Shown: positions 1-11,169, numbered from the stretch's first letter. The stretch: 64,000 nt of DNA from Sciurus carolinensis (GCF_902686445.1 NC_062232.1:94226932-94290931), one strand, 5' to 3'. Numbers and translations: made by a program. The notes: generated by a model from the sequence alone, not told the origin.

Positions 1-550
1 GTATTTATATTAAGCTACATATGAGTTCATATTGATGTCTCCAACTCCAATTCATTACCACATGGACCATTCTAGCCTTGCTTATCTGTCAACTCCCACT
101 CCAACAGTGAGAAACCTGGTTCCCACCATATGCCATCTATTTATTTAGTTGTTCTAATTCCAGTGTATATGCAGAGAAGTTTCACAATTAACTAGTACCT
201 CCAGGGAAAATAACTTCATCCAAAAGAGTACAATATTTGCAGACAGATTCTTTTGCTTTTAGTCTTACAGACTCATGTCCAAAGTTATTTAGATCAGCAA
301 TTTTGCCCCCATTCCTTCAGTGAAGTTGTTTTGTACACTTGAAATACAATGAGATTGTTTTATCACATTCTACCTTCCATCCTGGGATCTCTTAGACTGC
401 ATAAATGATTTTCAAAATTTAAATACATTAAGTTTTACTTTTTGTCCTGTGAATTTCAATAGGTTTTAATAAGTGCTTGGTGACATGTGTTTACCACTAT
501 AATATCAAAACAATTCCACTACCTTGAAAAATTTTCTGAGTTTCATCAAT
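1..550. other. Single-copy AT-rich DNA
   Basis: I recognise no repeat family, RNA gene or credible coding frame in this stretch. It is AT-rich with stop codons in all frames. Confidence 0.4.
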
Positions 551-841
551 ATAGATACTTCTTGACTTACCATGGCATTAGATCCTCATAAACCCATCAT
601 AAGTCAAAAATGTATTTATTATACCTAACCTATTAAACATCCTAGCTTAGCAACAGTGTATACTGTACAATATTGTTTACCCTCATGATCACATATCCAA
701 GTGGAGGTCCACCTAGCTATGAGAGAATACTGCACATCTCTAGCCCAAAGTAAAATTTCTACTGAATGTATATCATTTTTGCACCATTGCAAAGTTGAAA
801 AACCATATGTAAAAATATCTTAAATCAGGGATTGTCTGTAC
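551..841 (+). mobile_element. Tigger-like DNA transposon remnant (Tc1/mariner, non-autonomous)
   Basis: The left edge reads ACTTCTTGACTTACCATGG. The right edge, reverse-complemented, reads ACAGACAATCCCTGATTTAAG. These are decayed matches to the terminal inverted repeats of Tigger/MER44-type elements. The internal phrases ACCCATCATAAGTC and ATACCTAACCTATTAAACATC also fit. Too short and decayed to encode transposase. The subfamily is not resolved. Confidence 0.5.
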
Positions 842-849
842 AATATTCT

Positions 850-1400
850 CCCACACCTTTCCCAAACTGGCAACCATTGTTTTCTACTGTCTCTATATGT
901 TTGCCTTTCCCAGTATGTTATAAAACAATATACATGTATAGCCTTTTCACCAGGGTTCTTTTATTTATAATATTCATTGAAGATATCCATGATTTCATGA
1001 CTTGATGTTTCATTTCTTTTTACTGTTGTGTAATATGCCATCATCACATGGATGAACCACAGTTCGTTTAAGAATTTGCCTATTGAAGAATACTTTGGTC
1101 ACTTCCTGTTTGGGTTCATAAGTAAATATGTAAGCCTCCACATACAGGGTTTTGTGTGGTCTTAAGTTTTTAGCTTATTTGTATCATTTGGAAAGAGTAT
1201 TTTTAGTTTTATAAGAAACCGATAAACTGTCTTCCAAAGTGGCTGTACCAATTTGGATTCCCACCAGCAATGAATAATAGTTCCGATTGCTTTAGATCCT
1301 TGCCAACATTTGATGTTGCCAGTGTTTTGAAACTTAACCATCTTTTATATTCATTTTGTGCGTAGAAATATTTAATTCTAATGGTTTTCACAATTTATAT
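850..1400 (-). mobile_element. Old L1M fragment, 3' region, antisense
   Basis: The plus strand carries the typical reverse complement of mammalian L1M 3' sequence: TACTGTCTCTATATGTTTGCC, then ACTGTCTTCCAAAGTGGCTG and a run like CCCACCAGCAATGAA. The copy is highly diverged and has no usable reading frame. It ends before the AT-rich stretch at 1400-1580. Confidence 0.65.
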
Positions 1401-1583
1401 TCCAATATTTTTGAATTTGCTATAGGAACAATTATATGGACAGTAAATAATTTTTTTCTTTTGGTTTCTCTATGTTTCATTTTTTTCATGTACCTCCATT
1501 TTGGTGGTGACTAGAGGCAGTGATAGTAAATATCTTTCAAATTAATGGTGGTTTTTAATGTTTCATAATTAGATCCTGAGTTC

Positions 1584-1592
1584 GTTTTAGCT

Positions 1593-1630
<38 letters not shown>

Positions 1631-2053
1631 CTGTGACTAAAAGAATTGAGAAGAACAATTTTAGTGGAGGAAAAGTTCATTTAGGGGCTCACAGTTTCAG
1701 AGGTCTCAGTTTCTCAGTTTATAGAAGACGGGCTGCATTCCTTGGGGCTCAAGGTAAGGCAGAACATCATGGCAGAATAGTGTGGCAGAGGGAAGTAGCT
1801 CACAGGATGATCAGGAACCTGAGAGAGACTAAGCTCAGCTCAACATATATATACCCAAAGGCATGTCCCCAATGACCCATCTCTTCCAGTCACATCCTAT
1901 ACACCTTCAGTTACCACTCAGTTAATCCCTACCAAGGAATTAATTCACTGATTGGGTGAAGGTTCCCATAACCCAAACATTTCATCTCTGAATGTTCTTG
2001 CATTTTTTTTGCACATGAGCTCTTCGGGGACACCTCACATACAAACCATAACA
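1584..2053 (-). mobile_element. MaLR-type solo LTR (ERVL-MaLR), antisense
   Basis: Read on the plus strand this is the reverse complement of a MaLR LTR: GCTGTGACTAAAAGA, GGAGGAAAAGTTCATTTAGG, GCAGAACATCATGGCAGAAT, a Pro/Thr-like stretch near 1890-1950, and a terminus at AACCATAACA. A T-run of about 31 bases at 1597-1627 expands the segment that normally reads TTAGTCAGTTTT. A sister copy lies at 10342-10783. The L1 at 2054 abuts its end directly. Confidence 0.7.
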
Positions 2054-2692
2054 ATGAGGTGTTGGCGAGGATGTGGTGAAAAAGGAACACTCATACATTG
2101 CTGGTGGGGTTGCAAATTAGTGCAGCCACTCTGGAAAGCAGTGTGGAGATTCCTCAGAAAGCTTGGAATGGAAACACCATTTGACCCAGCTATCCCACTC
2201 CTTGGCCTATACCCAAAGGACTTAAAATCAGCATACTACAGAGATACAGCCACATCAATGTTCATTGCTGCTCAATTCACCATAGCCAGATTGTGGAACC
2301 AACCTAGATGCCCTTCAGTTGATGAATGGATAAAGAAACTGTGGCATATTTATACAATGGAATATTACTCCGCAATGAAGAATGATAAAATTATGGCATT
2401 TGTAGGCAAATGGTCGAAATTGGAGAATATCATGCTAAGTGAGATAAGCCAATCTCAAAAAACTAAAGGACGAATGATCTCGCTGATAAGCGGATGAGGA
2501 CATATAATGGGGGGTGGGAGGGGCTAGCATTAGGTTTAGGGTTAGGTTTAGAGTTAGGCTAAGGAGAGCGGAAAGAATGAAGGAAAGAAGTACTGTGTAG
2601 AGGGAAAAGAGGGGTGGGAGGGGTGGGGGGGAGGGGAAAAATAAAATAAACATCATTACCCTATGTAAACATAAAAAAAATTTAAAAAAAAA
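2054..2692 (+). mobile_element. 5'-truncated L1, 3' end of ORF2 plus 3' UTR and poly(A)
   Basis: An open frame to about 2497 encodes the L1 ORF2 C-terminal region, with recognisable [37 protein letters not shown] and MEYYSAMKNDK motifs (Cys-rich end of ORF2p). After the stop comes a G-rich 3' UTR, including a TTAGGG-like patch at 2524-2557, then ATCATTACCCTATGTAAACAT and an A-rich tail to about 2692. All of ORF1, the endonuclease and the reverse transcriptase are missing, so it cannot move itself. The reading frame is still open, which suggests a fairly young copy. Confidence 0.85.
2524..2557 (+). repeat. Telomere-like hexamer patch inside the L1 3' UTR
   Basis: The run has GGTTTAGGG, TTAGGTTTAGAG and GTTAGGC units, i.e. 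TTAGGG variants. It sits within the G-rich part of the L1 3' UTR, so it is part of the element and not an interstitial telomere. Confidence 0.6.
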
Positions 2693-3345
2693 TGATGTTG
2701 ACCATGGGCTTAGCATAAATAGCCTTTACAATGTTCAGGTATGTTCCTACTATCCCTATTTTTTCTAGTGTTTTGAGCATGAAGGGGTGTTGTATTTTGT
2801 TGAACGCTTTTTCTGCATCAATTGAAATAACCATATGATTCTTATCCTTAAGTCTATTGACATGATGGATTACGTTTATTGATTTACGGATGTTAAACCA
2901 TCCTTGCATTCCAGGGATGAACCCCACTTGATCGTGGTGCACGGTTTTCTTAATATGTTTTTGGATACGATTTGCCAATATTTTGTTAAGGATCTTTGCA
3001 TCTCTATTCATCAAGGATATTGGTCTAAAATTTTCTTTCCTTGATGTGTCTTTTCCTGGTTTGGGTATGAGGGTGATATTAGCTTCAAAGAATGAGTTTG
3101 GTAGGGTACCCTCCTTTTCTATTTCCTGGAATACTTTGAGAAGTATTGGAATGAGTTCTTCTTTGAAGGTCTTGTAGAACTTGGCTGAGAATCCGTCTGG
3201 TCCTGGGCTTTTCTTGGATGGTAGGTTTTTAATGGTTTCTTCTATTTCATTGCTTGATATTGATCTGTTTAAATTGTGTATGTCCTCCTGGTTCAGTTTG
3301 GGAGGAGCATATGTCTCTAGAAATTTTCATCCTCTTTCTAATAGG
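2693..3345 (-). mobile_element. L1 ORF2 reverse-transcriptase fragment, antisense
   Basis: On the minus strand the frame encodes part of the L1 reverse-transcriptase domain, with [51 protein letters not shown] and [16 protein letters not shown] motifs. It is cut on both sides: nothing before the palm region and nothing after KPMVNII, where it meets the poly(A) tail of the plus-strand L1. A break in frame near 3015 and another near 3180 separate the open pieces. The catalytic FADD motif lies beyond the cut and is absent. Confidence 0.85.
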
Positions 3346-3723
3346 GAATCAGGAAATAATTCTATTTCATTTCAAGGGAACTCACAAATTTTTTGCCTGT
3401 TAAGTGATAAACACTACACTAGAGATTCTGCACATCAAATTACAGACTATTAGAGAAGAACAGTCTATCAGTATCTTAGATGGTGAAGGAACTAAACATC
3501 AAAACTGTATCATATCTGTTTTCAATCTCTGGACTTAGATATTTTCCTTTCAATTCAAAGTTGAGATAATGGGGGTGGGGCAGGGAAATGGGGGTGAGGC
3601 CTACGGCAAAAATATGAGCAGTATAAGACAAGGAAAATAATAAGAATTTAGAAAGAAAAGTCTTCATCTAATACTAATTTTTCTGCAGAAACAGGAAGAT
3701 ATTTTAGAAGAGTTAAAAAAAAA
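3346..3723. other. Unassigned DNA
   Basis: No repeat, RNA or coding signal recognised. The junction with the L1 fragment lies near 3345. Confidence 0.3.
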
Positions 3724-3784
3724 TTTAGGCCTAGGGTAGAGAGCACTCTCCTTGCATGTTTGAGGCCATGAGTTCAATTCCCAG

Positions 3785-3822
<38 letters not shown>
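3724..3822 (+). mobile_element. Decayed tRNA-derived SINE followed by (AC)n
   Basis: GTAGAGAGCACTCTCCTTGC, then GAGGCCATGAGTTCAATTCCC, matches the body and B box of the squirrel ID family. The A-rich tail has been replaced by about 18 AC units at 3787-3822. This is a common route by which a SINE tail becomes a microsatellite. Confidence 0.55.
3787..3822. repeat. (AC)n microsatellite
   Basis: An uninterrupted AC dinucleotide run of about 36 bp, directly after the SINE body. Confidence 0.95.
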
Positions 3823-3823
<1 letters not shown>

Positions 3824-3824
3824 A

Positions 3825-4160
3825 GCCATTTATAGATGAATAGGTAAGCAAAATGTGGAATATAATACAAGGGATTATTATTCAGTCTCTAAAAGTAATG
3901 AAGTTCTTGTACATGGATGAAACTTGAATATATACCAAGTGGAATAAGTGAGACATAAATGAACAAATATTGTATGATTACACTTATATGAGTAAAATAG
4001 TCAATTATATGACTATAAAATAGCTAAATTCATAGACAGAAAATAGAATCATGGTTTCCATGTGTTGAAGGGAAGTGGAAATGGGGAATTATTATTTAAT
4101 GGATACAGAGTTTTAGTTTGGGAAGATGGAAAAGTTCTGGAGATGAATGGTGGTGATGGT
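3825..4160 (+). mobile_element. Old L1M, ORF2 end and 3' UTR
   Basis: Diverged L1M sequence: ACATGGATGAAACTTGAA, then AGACAGAAAATAGAATCATGG, GGATACAGAGTTTTAGTTTG and GGTGGTGATGGTG. The consensus would continue past 4160, but a poly(T) tract begins there, so the minus-strand retrocopy at 4162-4440 probably inserted into it. Confidence 0.6.
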
Positions 4161-4161
4161 G

Positions 4162-4440
4162 TTTTTTTTTTTTTTTTTTTTTTTTAAGAGACCCAAAAAC
4201 CAATCAAGATTTTTTTTAATGGAGTTGAAAAAGTGGAGGGGGAGTGGGAATTCTGAGAATGGAGCAGGGAGGTTCTTAACTACTGAGTCCCAAGGCCCAG
4301 GAGCAGGACCTTCCTCTGGCTCTCCCCAACTTGAGAAAGCTTCAGGGTCTTCAGGGAACCAGGCAGTGTCCTCTGCAAGGGCCTCCAGGAGGTGGGCCAA
4401 GGGAGGGAGGCAGCCTCTTCAACTCAGCATCTTGGCATCT
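4162..4440 (-). pseudogene. Candidate processed retrocopy (3' end of an unidentified transcript)
   Basis: A pure T tract at 4162-4185 is a poly(A) tail on the minus strand. An ATTAAA-type signal lies about 25 nt upstream of it in transcript sense. The body is clearly more GC-rich than its surroundings. One minus-strand frame stays open across it, with a Pro/Glu/Trp-rich segment (AWFPEDPEAFSSWGEPEEG) running into the tail without a stop before the A-tract. I do not recognise the parent gene and found no clean target-site duplication. A GC-rich SINE or LTR fragment is a possible alternative. Confidence 0.4.
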
Positions 4441-4444
4441 CATA

Positions 4445-4735
4445 GGCAAAGACATTCATAGACTGAAGTTGAAAGGATGGGAGAAAAATAAATCACTCAT
4501 ATGGATTCCATGAACAAGCAGGGGCTTCCATCTTCATGTCAGATAAAGTGGACATATGTTGCAGCAATTCCATGGTCTCCTTGTGTTCATCCAGTTTTCT
4601 GTATTGCCTCCACAGCTAGATGGACACTGTGAAAAGTATTGCCAATGGAAGCTACACTCTGTTGATGGACATTTACATTGTTTTCAGTATTTTACTATTA
4701 CAAATAAAGTTGTCATAAAAATTCAAAAAAAAAAC
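4445..4735. mobile_element. Mixed old L1 remnants
   Basis: Positions 4445-4550 resemble L1M ORF2 in sense, with ATAGACTGAAGTTGAAAGG, CAAGCAGGGGCTTCC and CAGATAAAGTGGAC. Positions 4655-4720 look like L1M in antisense (TTGATGGACATTTACATTG, ACAAATAAAGTTGTCATAAA). An A-run follows at 4725-4735. The pieces are short and diverged. Confidence 0.4.
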
Positions 4736-4739
4736 CATA

Positions 4740-5885
4740 ACAATGTTTGGGTTTTTTCCCTCTAAGATACTTACTGACACACTCTATTGGATTAAAAAGA
4801 TATTCTCAACCTGTAGTTTTGTAAAATAGGTTTTTGTCACGAAAAGATGTTTAATTCAATAAATCATTTGTATCTAATGAGGCTTTCAGATAAATTTTCC
4901 TGTATCTATTAACATAGTGATTAAAGGCACTAAATTTTCTAATGATAACCATTTTAAATTTCCGGAAGAAATTCAATTTATCATGGCCACATTTTAAGTA
5001 TACTACCGAAGTGTTGATATTTTATTTAGAACTACTATTTCATTTATGTGCATAAATATGTTTGGCCTTAAATGTTCTTTTCTCTTACTTTCCTTGTTAG
5101 ATTTTAGTGTAAAGTTTTATTAGTCTCACAAAAGGTTATTTGGTGTTTTGCTGCTATTTTGTCTATACTTTGAAATTTGTGTAAGATTGGCACTTTCTTA
5201 TATTTAAATATATGGTGGAATACCCTTATTAATTATTCTGGTCCTAAAAGAAAATTTATGGATATGTAGATTTAAAAATTATTGATTCAATTTATTTAAC
5301 ACTTACATGTATATTGAGAGTCTTTAAAAATGTTGAAACTATTTTTAAAATTTAGATTCTTTAGGAAATTTTCCTTTCATTCTAAACTGTCAAATATAGG
5401 AGCATAAAGTTGTTTATAATTCTTTATTATGGGTCACCTGAAATCTATATATGCCTTCTGTCTTTCCATTCCTATTATTATTTATAAAGTAAATTTGGAC
5501 AAAGGTTTGTTCATTTTGTTACAGCAATTAGTTTTCAGTTCTGTTCTTTCTTTTTTGTTTGATTTTTTTTCTAAGTCCCTGCTGTACTTACTTTATTTTA
5601 TCCTTCTCTCTAAAGACTTTAATTTTATTCTATTTTTCTTTCCCTTAATGTCCAAGTTAGATACTACAGCAGAGAAAGCTAGCTTCCCACCAAAGTTTTG
5701 TATTCTTTTTTCCATAGTGTGAAGTTGTTGCTGACATGTGTCTACCTAACTAGGGACAACATTAAATTGTCACCCATATGTATAGTTCCTTCCAATGAAA
5801 TGTCAACAGAAGTAATGGGTTTCACTCTTGGACCAATGAGGTGAACTATCAGAGTCAGGGTTCACTGCACACTATCCCTTTGTGT
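4740..5885. other. AT-rich DNA without recognised features
   Basis: No family recognised. Open frames here are Phe/Leu-rich translations of T-rich DNA and do not look like proteins. Confidence 0.4.
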
Positions 5886-5889
5886 TCTT

Positions 5890-6520
5890 TCCAATAGCAG
5901 TTCTCTGACACCAACTGGCTATCAGGTAACTCAATTCAATTCTGACACTAAATATCAAGAGTTAGTGTAGACATCACAGGTTAAGAGACTTAGTCCCACA
6001 AGAGAGCCCCACTTCAGACTCCAGCTACAATCCCAAGTTCCTAGGTTACCTGCACTTCTGTCTGGCTTGGCTACAAATTTAGGGGTTCCCACATTCCCAC
6101 TTCATGTTTGATGATTTGCTAGAATGACTCATGGAACTCAGGAAAATTCTATACTTACAATTACTGATTTATTATAAAGAATACAAATGAATAGCCAGCT
6201 AAAGAGTTTACAGGAGAAGAGGAAAAAGAGTCCTGAACATAAGGACTTCTGTTTCTATGGAGTCAGGGTATGTACCCTACCAATACATTGATATATTCAC
6301 TAACCAGGAAATTCCTTCTGTCACATTATTTCAAAGTTTTTCTGGTCCTTCTTTCTTCTTCAGGGGCTAGCTAGGTTGTAAAGCTGAAAGTCTCACCCTT
6401 CTAATCACATGGTTGGTTCCTTTGGCAATCAGTTCCCCTCAGGAAACTACCTAGTGTGACCTCTAACACACTGTGTCAACTCATTAGCATAAATTCCAGT
6501 ATGGATCTAAAAGAGTTGCT
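5890..6520 (-). mobile_element. Candidate endogenous-retrovirus LTR, antisense
   Basis: The block TTGCTAGAATGACTCATGGA, then TTACTGATTTATTATAAAG, contains the reverse complement of an AATAAA signal. It resembles class I ERV LTRs read backwards. Downstream the text is CT- and GT-rich like an LTR U3 region. Edges and family are uncertain. Confidence 0.4.
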
Positions 6521-6653
6521 ATGAATAACAATAGACCCTCAGAAAATTTCAAGGGTTTTAAAAAACTGGGATGAAAATCTGAGTACGCTTTTTTGTTTGT
6601 TATATTACACTTTATCAACAGGCTGAAGGAAAATTGGAATTACAAGATGGTGA

Positions 6654-6729
6654 GGGGTTGGAGAGATAGCTCAGTCGGTAGAGTGCTTGCCTTGCAAGCA
6701 CAAGGCCCTGGGTTCGATCCCCAGCACCC

Positions 6730-6756
<27 letters not shown>
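6654..6756 (+). mobile_element. ID-family SINE (tRNA-derived), young copy
   Basis: A complete ID element. The A box is TAGCTCAGTCGG (6667-6678) and the B box GGTTCGATCC (6711-6720). It ends in an almost pure A tail of about 28 bases. It is flanked by a perfect 10-bp TSD, AAGATGGTGA, at 6644-6653 and 6757-6766. Intact promoter boxes, a long clean tail and an exact TSD indicate a recent insertion. Confidence 0.93.
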
Positions 6757-6760
<4 letters not shown>

Positions 6761-7114
6761 TGGTGAAACTACAACAGGGACTTAGAGAGACTGGTGTTTC
6801 TAAAAGCAGAGACTCTACTTAGGCCTGCAGTTACTCTATGGGTAACTGAAAGCAAGATAAAGTGTGACATCTCTGTCTTCATTTGTATCCATCTCTTTTA
6901 GGACCTTAAACTTTGTGACCTGCTCAGTTCTGCATGTATGCATGTTCATTATTTAACGAGTGTTCATCTAAACACTAATAATATAAGACTTATTAGATCT
7001 AAATTTATTTGTAACCTGTTTTGTTCCCCTTTGAGGTTGAGACTAGATTTGCAGAAGCTTTCATTTTCTATTTTTGTAGCATCAGATCCTTGGAGTGGCA
7101 CTAAAAAGCTTTTA

Positions 7115-7565
7115 GAAACAGTGAAAAGCAAGCACATGACCAGATGATGAGGCAGTCCACCCTAAGCAGGAGCAATTGCCCACTTCCAGGATCTCAAGTC
7201 TGACAGATAAACATCCTGAGCAGCAAGTGAAAATTGCTCCCTCAAGCAATAAAACTTCTCTGGAGTCATCCCACAGAACCAGAACTGAAAGAATGATCAA
7301 CCAAACCACAATTTGACCAAGACTTTCATTATACATACCTCTTGCCTCCTGCCCCAATTCTTCCTCTATTTAAATCTACAGCTCCTGTGAGCATCCTAAA
7401 GACAGAACTGAGATGCTTGATCTCACTTTGCCTTCCCAATATACCCTATTGATTAAAATTCCTGTCTTTCTTTTCATCATTACCTTTTCTGCTTGGTTTT
7501 TGGGGTGAGTGGCTAGATGTGGTTTGCTGGAACCTCTGCAGTCAGGCCTCTGATTTAGGACTCAT
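7115..7565 (+). mobile_element. Candidate ERV LTR
   Basis: CAATAAAACTTCTCTGGAG and CTCTATTTAAATCTACAGCTC resemble retroviral LTR polyadenylation and TATA-type segments. A T-rich U5-like tract (CCTGTCTTTCTTTTCATC) follows. There are no internal retroviral genes nearby, so it would be a solo LTR. Family unresolved. Confidence 0.35.
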
Positions 7566-7929
7566 GTAATGAAACCACAAGATTTAATCATCAGGGAGAT
7601 TCAAAGTCACTTCTTGAAGGAGAGCTGTCAGAACTGATTGTATGGTCATATAAGTGAGAAATAAAATCTATTTCGTTAAGGAACTTTGATTTGAGCATTG
7701 TGACAGCATCTAGCATTTACTTACATTGACTAACTCATATATAAACTCAATTTTTCTGCCTTTATTTTTTGGCTAAAATAAACAATTTTGACTAAATTTC
7801 TGAAGACAGACTTTGGGGTGAACACAAAAGGAGAAAGTTAGGGAGGAAAAGGGAGAGCCATAGAAATAAAAGCCTACATTTTGCATAAAATAAGCATCAT
7901 AAATGTGTGTGTTTCTAAAAGCAGTCTCA

Positions 7930-8400
7930 AAATACATGAATGAAAAATTGACAAAAGTAAAGGAGATAGAAAAACGCGCAAATTTTGTTGGAGATTTAAA
8001 AATGTTTCTTTAGTCGATATAAGATCATCAGTGGTGAATACAGTTGTTAGAAGACCTAAGAATATTATTAACTATCCTGACCTAATTGATATTTATGCAT
8101 TATATTCTAAAGAAGAATACACTTTTTTACAAGTATATATTTCATATTCACCAATATAGAAAATATGTCTGGCCATAAAACAAGTCATAATAAATTTATA
8201 AGGTTTGAAACCAAGTAGAATGTGATCTATTCTCTTAACATAATGAATTTAAAATAGAAACCTATAATAACAGAGACCTAAAAATCTCAAATATTTGGAA
8301 ATCAGTGGCATACTTCTAAGTATTCTGAGGGTCAAAGAAGAGGTAAGAATTTAGAACATATATGATAATAGACATAATAGATATTTATAGCAAAATTAAA
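7930..8400 (+). mobile_element. Old L1M ORF2 fragment
   Basis: Diverged L1 ORF2 nucleotide sequence: AATACACTTTTTTACAAG, GGCCATAAAACAAGTCATAA, TCAAATATTTGGAAATCAG and GGGTCAAAGAAGAGG, in sense order. There are many stops and the copy is dead. Confidence 0.6.
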
Positions 8401-9530
8401 GTAATGTATGTGGAAATTCATGTATTATATTTATAAAGTATTATAAATACATAAATATATAAAGTATTATATAGTGGTGTATAGATATTCTGCTATAGCT
8501 ATAAAATATATGAGAACTTTTGTTCCTTTAATTTTAATTTAGGCATAAATATTTATATTTATTATCTCATATTCTTTGGTACCTGAGATATTTAGAAGTT
8601 TTTTCTAAAATTTCCAAATAAGAAAATATTATATAGTACAAAGTCCTATGTTGACATATGCTTTTGGATCCTATACATGTTCAATTTTAATAAATGTTCC
8701 GTTGTGCCTGAAAAGAATTTACATTTCTAAATTATATATGCCAGATTCTATGGATGGATGTAGAAGCATTTTATGTCTGTGTTTCTGATATCCTGTAAGC
8801 TAAATACATGTATATTAATGTTAACTTTTATAATGATGCAGTACATATATAAATTTATCCTTTCTATCTTGTCAATTTTTGCTTCATATTTTGTATTACA
8901 CTACTGAATACATACAAATTTGGTATTGCTATAGTTTCTGGAAATTTTTAATTTAATAATACACAGGGTTCCTAGTGTATATTCAAATAATGTCTCCTGT
9001 CCTAAGATGTATTTGGTCTGTTATTAATTTATACACACCACAATATGTTCACTATTTGCTAGGTTTATCTTCTTCATCTTTTTTTAGTTTTGCGCTCTTC
9101 TATGTTTGAGGGTGTCTCTTATAAATGGCAAAAAGCTGAATTTATCAATCTAAGAATCTATCTTTTAACTAACAAATCTGATTCATTTAATATGATGTGA
9201 TTACTCTTATTTTGATTCACTTCTAAGCTTCCTATAGATCTTGTATTTTCTTTCATTCTCCCCCTGTCTTTCCCTGCCCTCTCTTATATAATCATAATCT
9301 CTTTTTTTCCTGTACTTTCTTCTAGTTTGGAAGTGATACATTCTAATTTTGATAGTGGTTTGATGAGCACTCAAACACCACTAACCGTTCTTGCACAATA
9401 TTACAATATTCATTTTCTCTTCAGATATGTTACTTTCTAGTACTTTTATCTCTACCCTATTCAATTCCTACAAATTAGAGTCCATTATAATGAAAATAAT
9501 TATTTTATTATTTTCTGTTTCAGAGCAAGG
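8400..9530. other. Very AT-rich DNA
   Basis: Repeated TATA/ATAAA strings with no recognised gene or repeat boundary. Parts near 8560-9480 may be extremely old antisense L1, but I cannot support that firmly. Confidence 0.3.
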
Positions 9531-9662
9531 CTATGCAGGGAATTGAAGCAACAGCAGAAGTCCTTGGTCGCTGGTTCTGGTTCTTTATGACCACCGTGGA
9601 GGGATTTCAGTTGAGTTGTTCAGAGTGGCTAGCAAGAGTTTATGATAAAGAAAGTAGGTATG

Positions 9663-9760
9663 GGGCTGGGGAGATAGTTCAGTTGGTAGAGTGCTTGCCT
9701 TGCAAGTACAAGGCTCTGGGTTCAATCCCCAGAACTGCAAAACAAAACAAAACAAAAAAA
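9663..9760 (+). mobile_element. ID-family SINE
   Basis: The body GGGGCTGGGGAGATAGTTC runs through the B box GGTTCAATCC, with an A-rich tail of CAAAA units. The 14-bp TSD AGAAAGTRGGTATG lies at 9649-9662 and 9761-9774, with one mismatch. Confidence 0.9.
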
Positions 9761-9774
9761 AGAAAGTGGGTATG

Positions 9775-10341
9775 GGTGTTCAAGATAGGCTGAACAGTGT
9801 GCCTTAAGGAAGTCAATGTGTCCCTCACAGAATTGGAGCTTTTAAGGATTTTTAAGTCCATTTGTCCCTAGCCCAACTCCTCATACTCCCTTAATTCTTT
9901 TATTGCCTTTTGGATAGGTCTCAGCACACTTTCTTTGTAAAAGTCTTTAAGTCCTGGTCACAGGGGTGATTGGGGCAGTTTTAACAGTTTCATCGATGGG
10001 TGGTCCTGGTGACCTGGTTCAAGACATGGTTTGAAAACAGTAGTTTTTTTAAGGGGTTATAATTAACTGTTGCTGAAGATGAGGGAGACTAATACACCAG
10101 GCCTCAATTTTCTGAAGCCTGTCTACTTCAGAAGGTTCTCCGTGGTTTTAAATGATAACTTCCTCAAGGGGTTAGAGTTATCTACAGCTTGGGGGAAAGT
10201 TGGGCATTCCACCTCTCATTTTCCAAATGCTTGCCTATTCTGATAAGGTTCCCTGCAGTTTTATTTTTATGGCTTGTGTTTTTTTCATAATTCATTTGCC
10301 TACTGTTTGCTCTTCAGTGTCCTTTCCCCTACCTGCCTGTT
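9775..10341. other. Unassigned, possibly LTR-derived DNA
   Basis: Moderately GC-rich compared with its neighbours, with direct TTTTAAGG/AAGGGGTTA-like motifs. The style resembles antisense LTR sequence and may extend left to 9530, but I cannot name a family. Confidence 0.25.
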
Positions 10342-10783
10342 TTAGTCAACTTTTTCATTGCTGTGACCAAAGGACCTGTCCAGAACAATTTTAGAGGAGA
10401 AAAGTTTATGTGGGGCTCATGGTTTCAGAGGTTTCTATCTTTAGACAGTCTAGATAGTTAGGTCCATTCCTTGGGTTCAAGGTGAGGCAGAACATCATGG
10501 CAGAAGAGTGTGGTAGAGGAAAGCAGCTCACATGACCATCAGAAAGCACAGAGAGACTCCACTGCCAGATAAAAAATATATACCCCAAAGCCACAGCCCC
10601 AATGCCCCGCTCCTCCAGCCACACCCTACATGCCTACAGTTACCACTTAGTTAATCCCTAGTGGGGATTAATTCACTGATTGGATTATGGCTCTTATAAC
10701 CCAGTTATTTCGCCTCTGAATGTTCTTGCATTGTCCCACATGTGAGCTTTTGGATGACACCTAATAATTAAACTATAATACCA
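10342..10783 (-). mobile_element. MaLR-type solo LTR, antisense
   Basis: The same family as 1584-2053. It starts TTTTAGTCAACTTTTTCATTG, passes GGTGAGGCAGAACATCATGG and GTTAATCCCTAGTGGGG, and ends in AACTATAATA. Full-length in outline, no TSD seen. Confidence 0.7.
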
Positions 10784-11169
10784 CCTGTTTATGCATAAAT
10801 AACCTACCTACTACCTAACATTTTTTTTGTAGGGAATACTTAGACATGTTTACATGTTTTTTGTATTTTGTTTCTCTCTCACAAATCTAATTTTGCCTCT
10901 CTGAAGCATATATTTAGCAATTTTTAAGCAATAAATTATTAGTGGTAACTTTTAATCTTTTACTGGCATTGTTTCTTTAACATTTTTAGTCTTGATTGAT
11001 AAATCTAGATGCTTCTAGGTTATATTAGATTACATATTTTAGATTGATATTATTTATTATATGCAGCCTTGTTATCTCAGTTTCTTTATGTACCTTATCA
11101 CTGAAACCTTCCCTAACCCCTCTGAGCTAGTATGTTTGCACTGTTGACACTTGAAAACAATACCTCAAA

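Noticed and set aside
1952..2497. A 181-codon open frame
   Set aside because: It joins antisense MaLR LTR text to L1 ORF2 C-terminus; it is a chance fusion of two mobile elements and not a host gene.
2524..2557. Interstitial telomere repeat
   Set aside because: Only a few imperfect TTAGGG-like units, and they are part of the L1 3' UTR.
2054..3345. Twin-priming L1 inversion
   Set aside because: The inverted piece lies downstream of the poly(A) tail, whereas twin priming places it upstream.
4147..4461. Plus-strand 104-codon frame opening in poly-Phe
   Set aside because: It starts in the reversed poly(A) tail of the minus-strand retrocopy; the opposite strand is the transcript sense.
6654..6756. 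Possible tRNA gene (A and B boxes present)
   Set aside because: The body does not fold as a full tRNA cloverleaf and has a poly(A) tail and TSDs, so it is an ID SINE.
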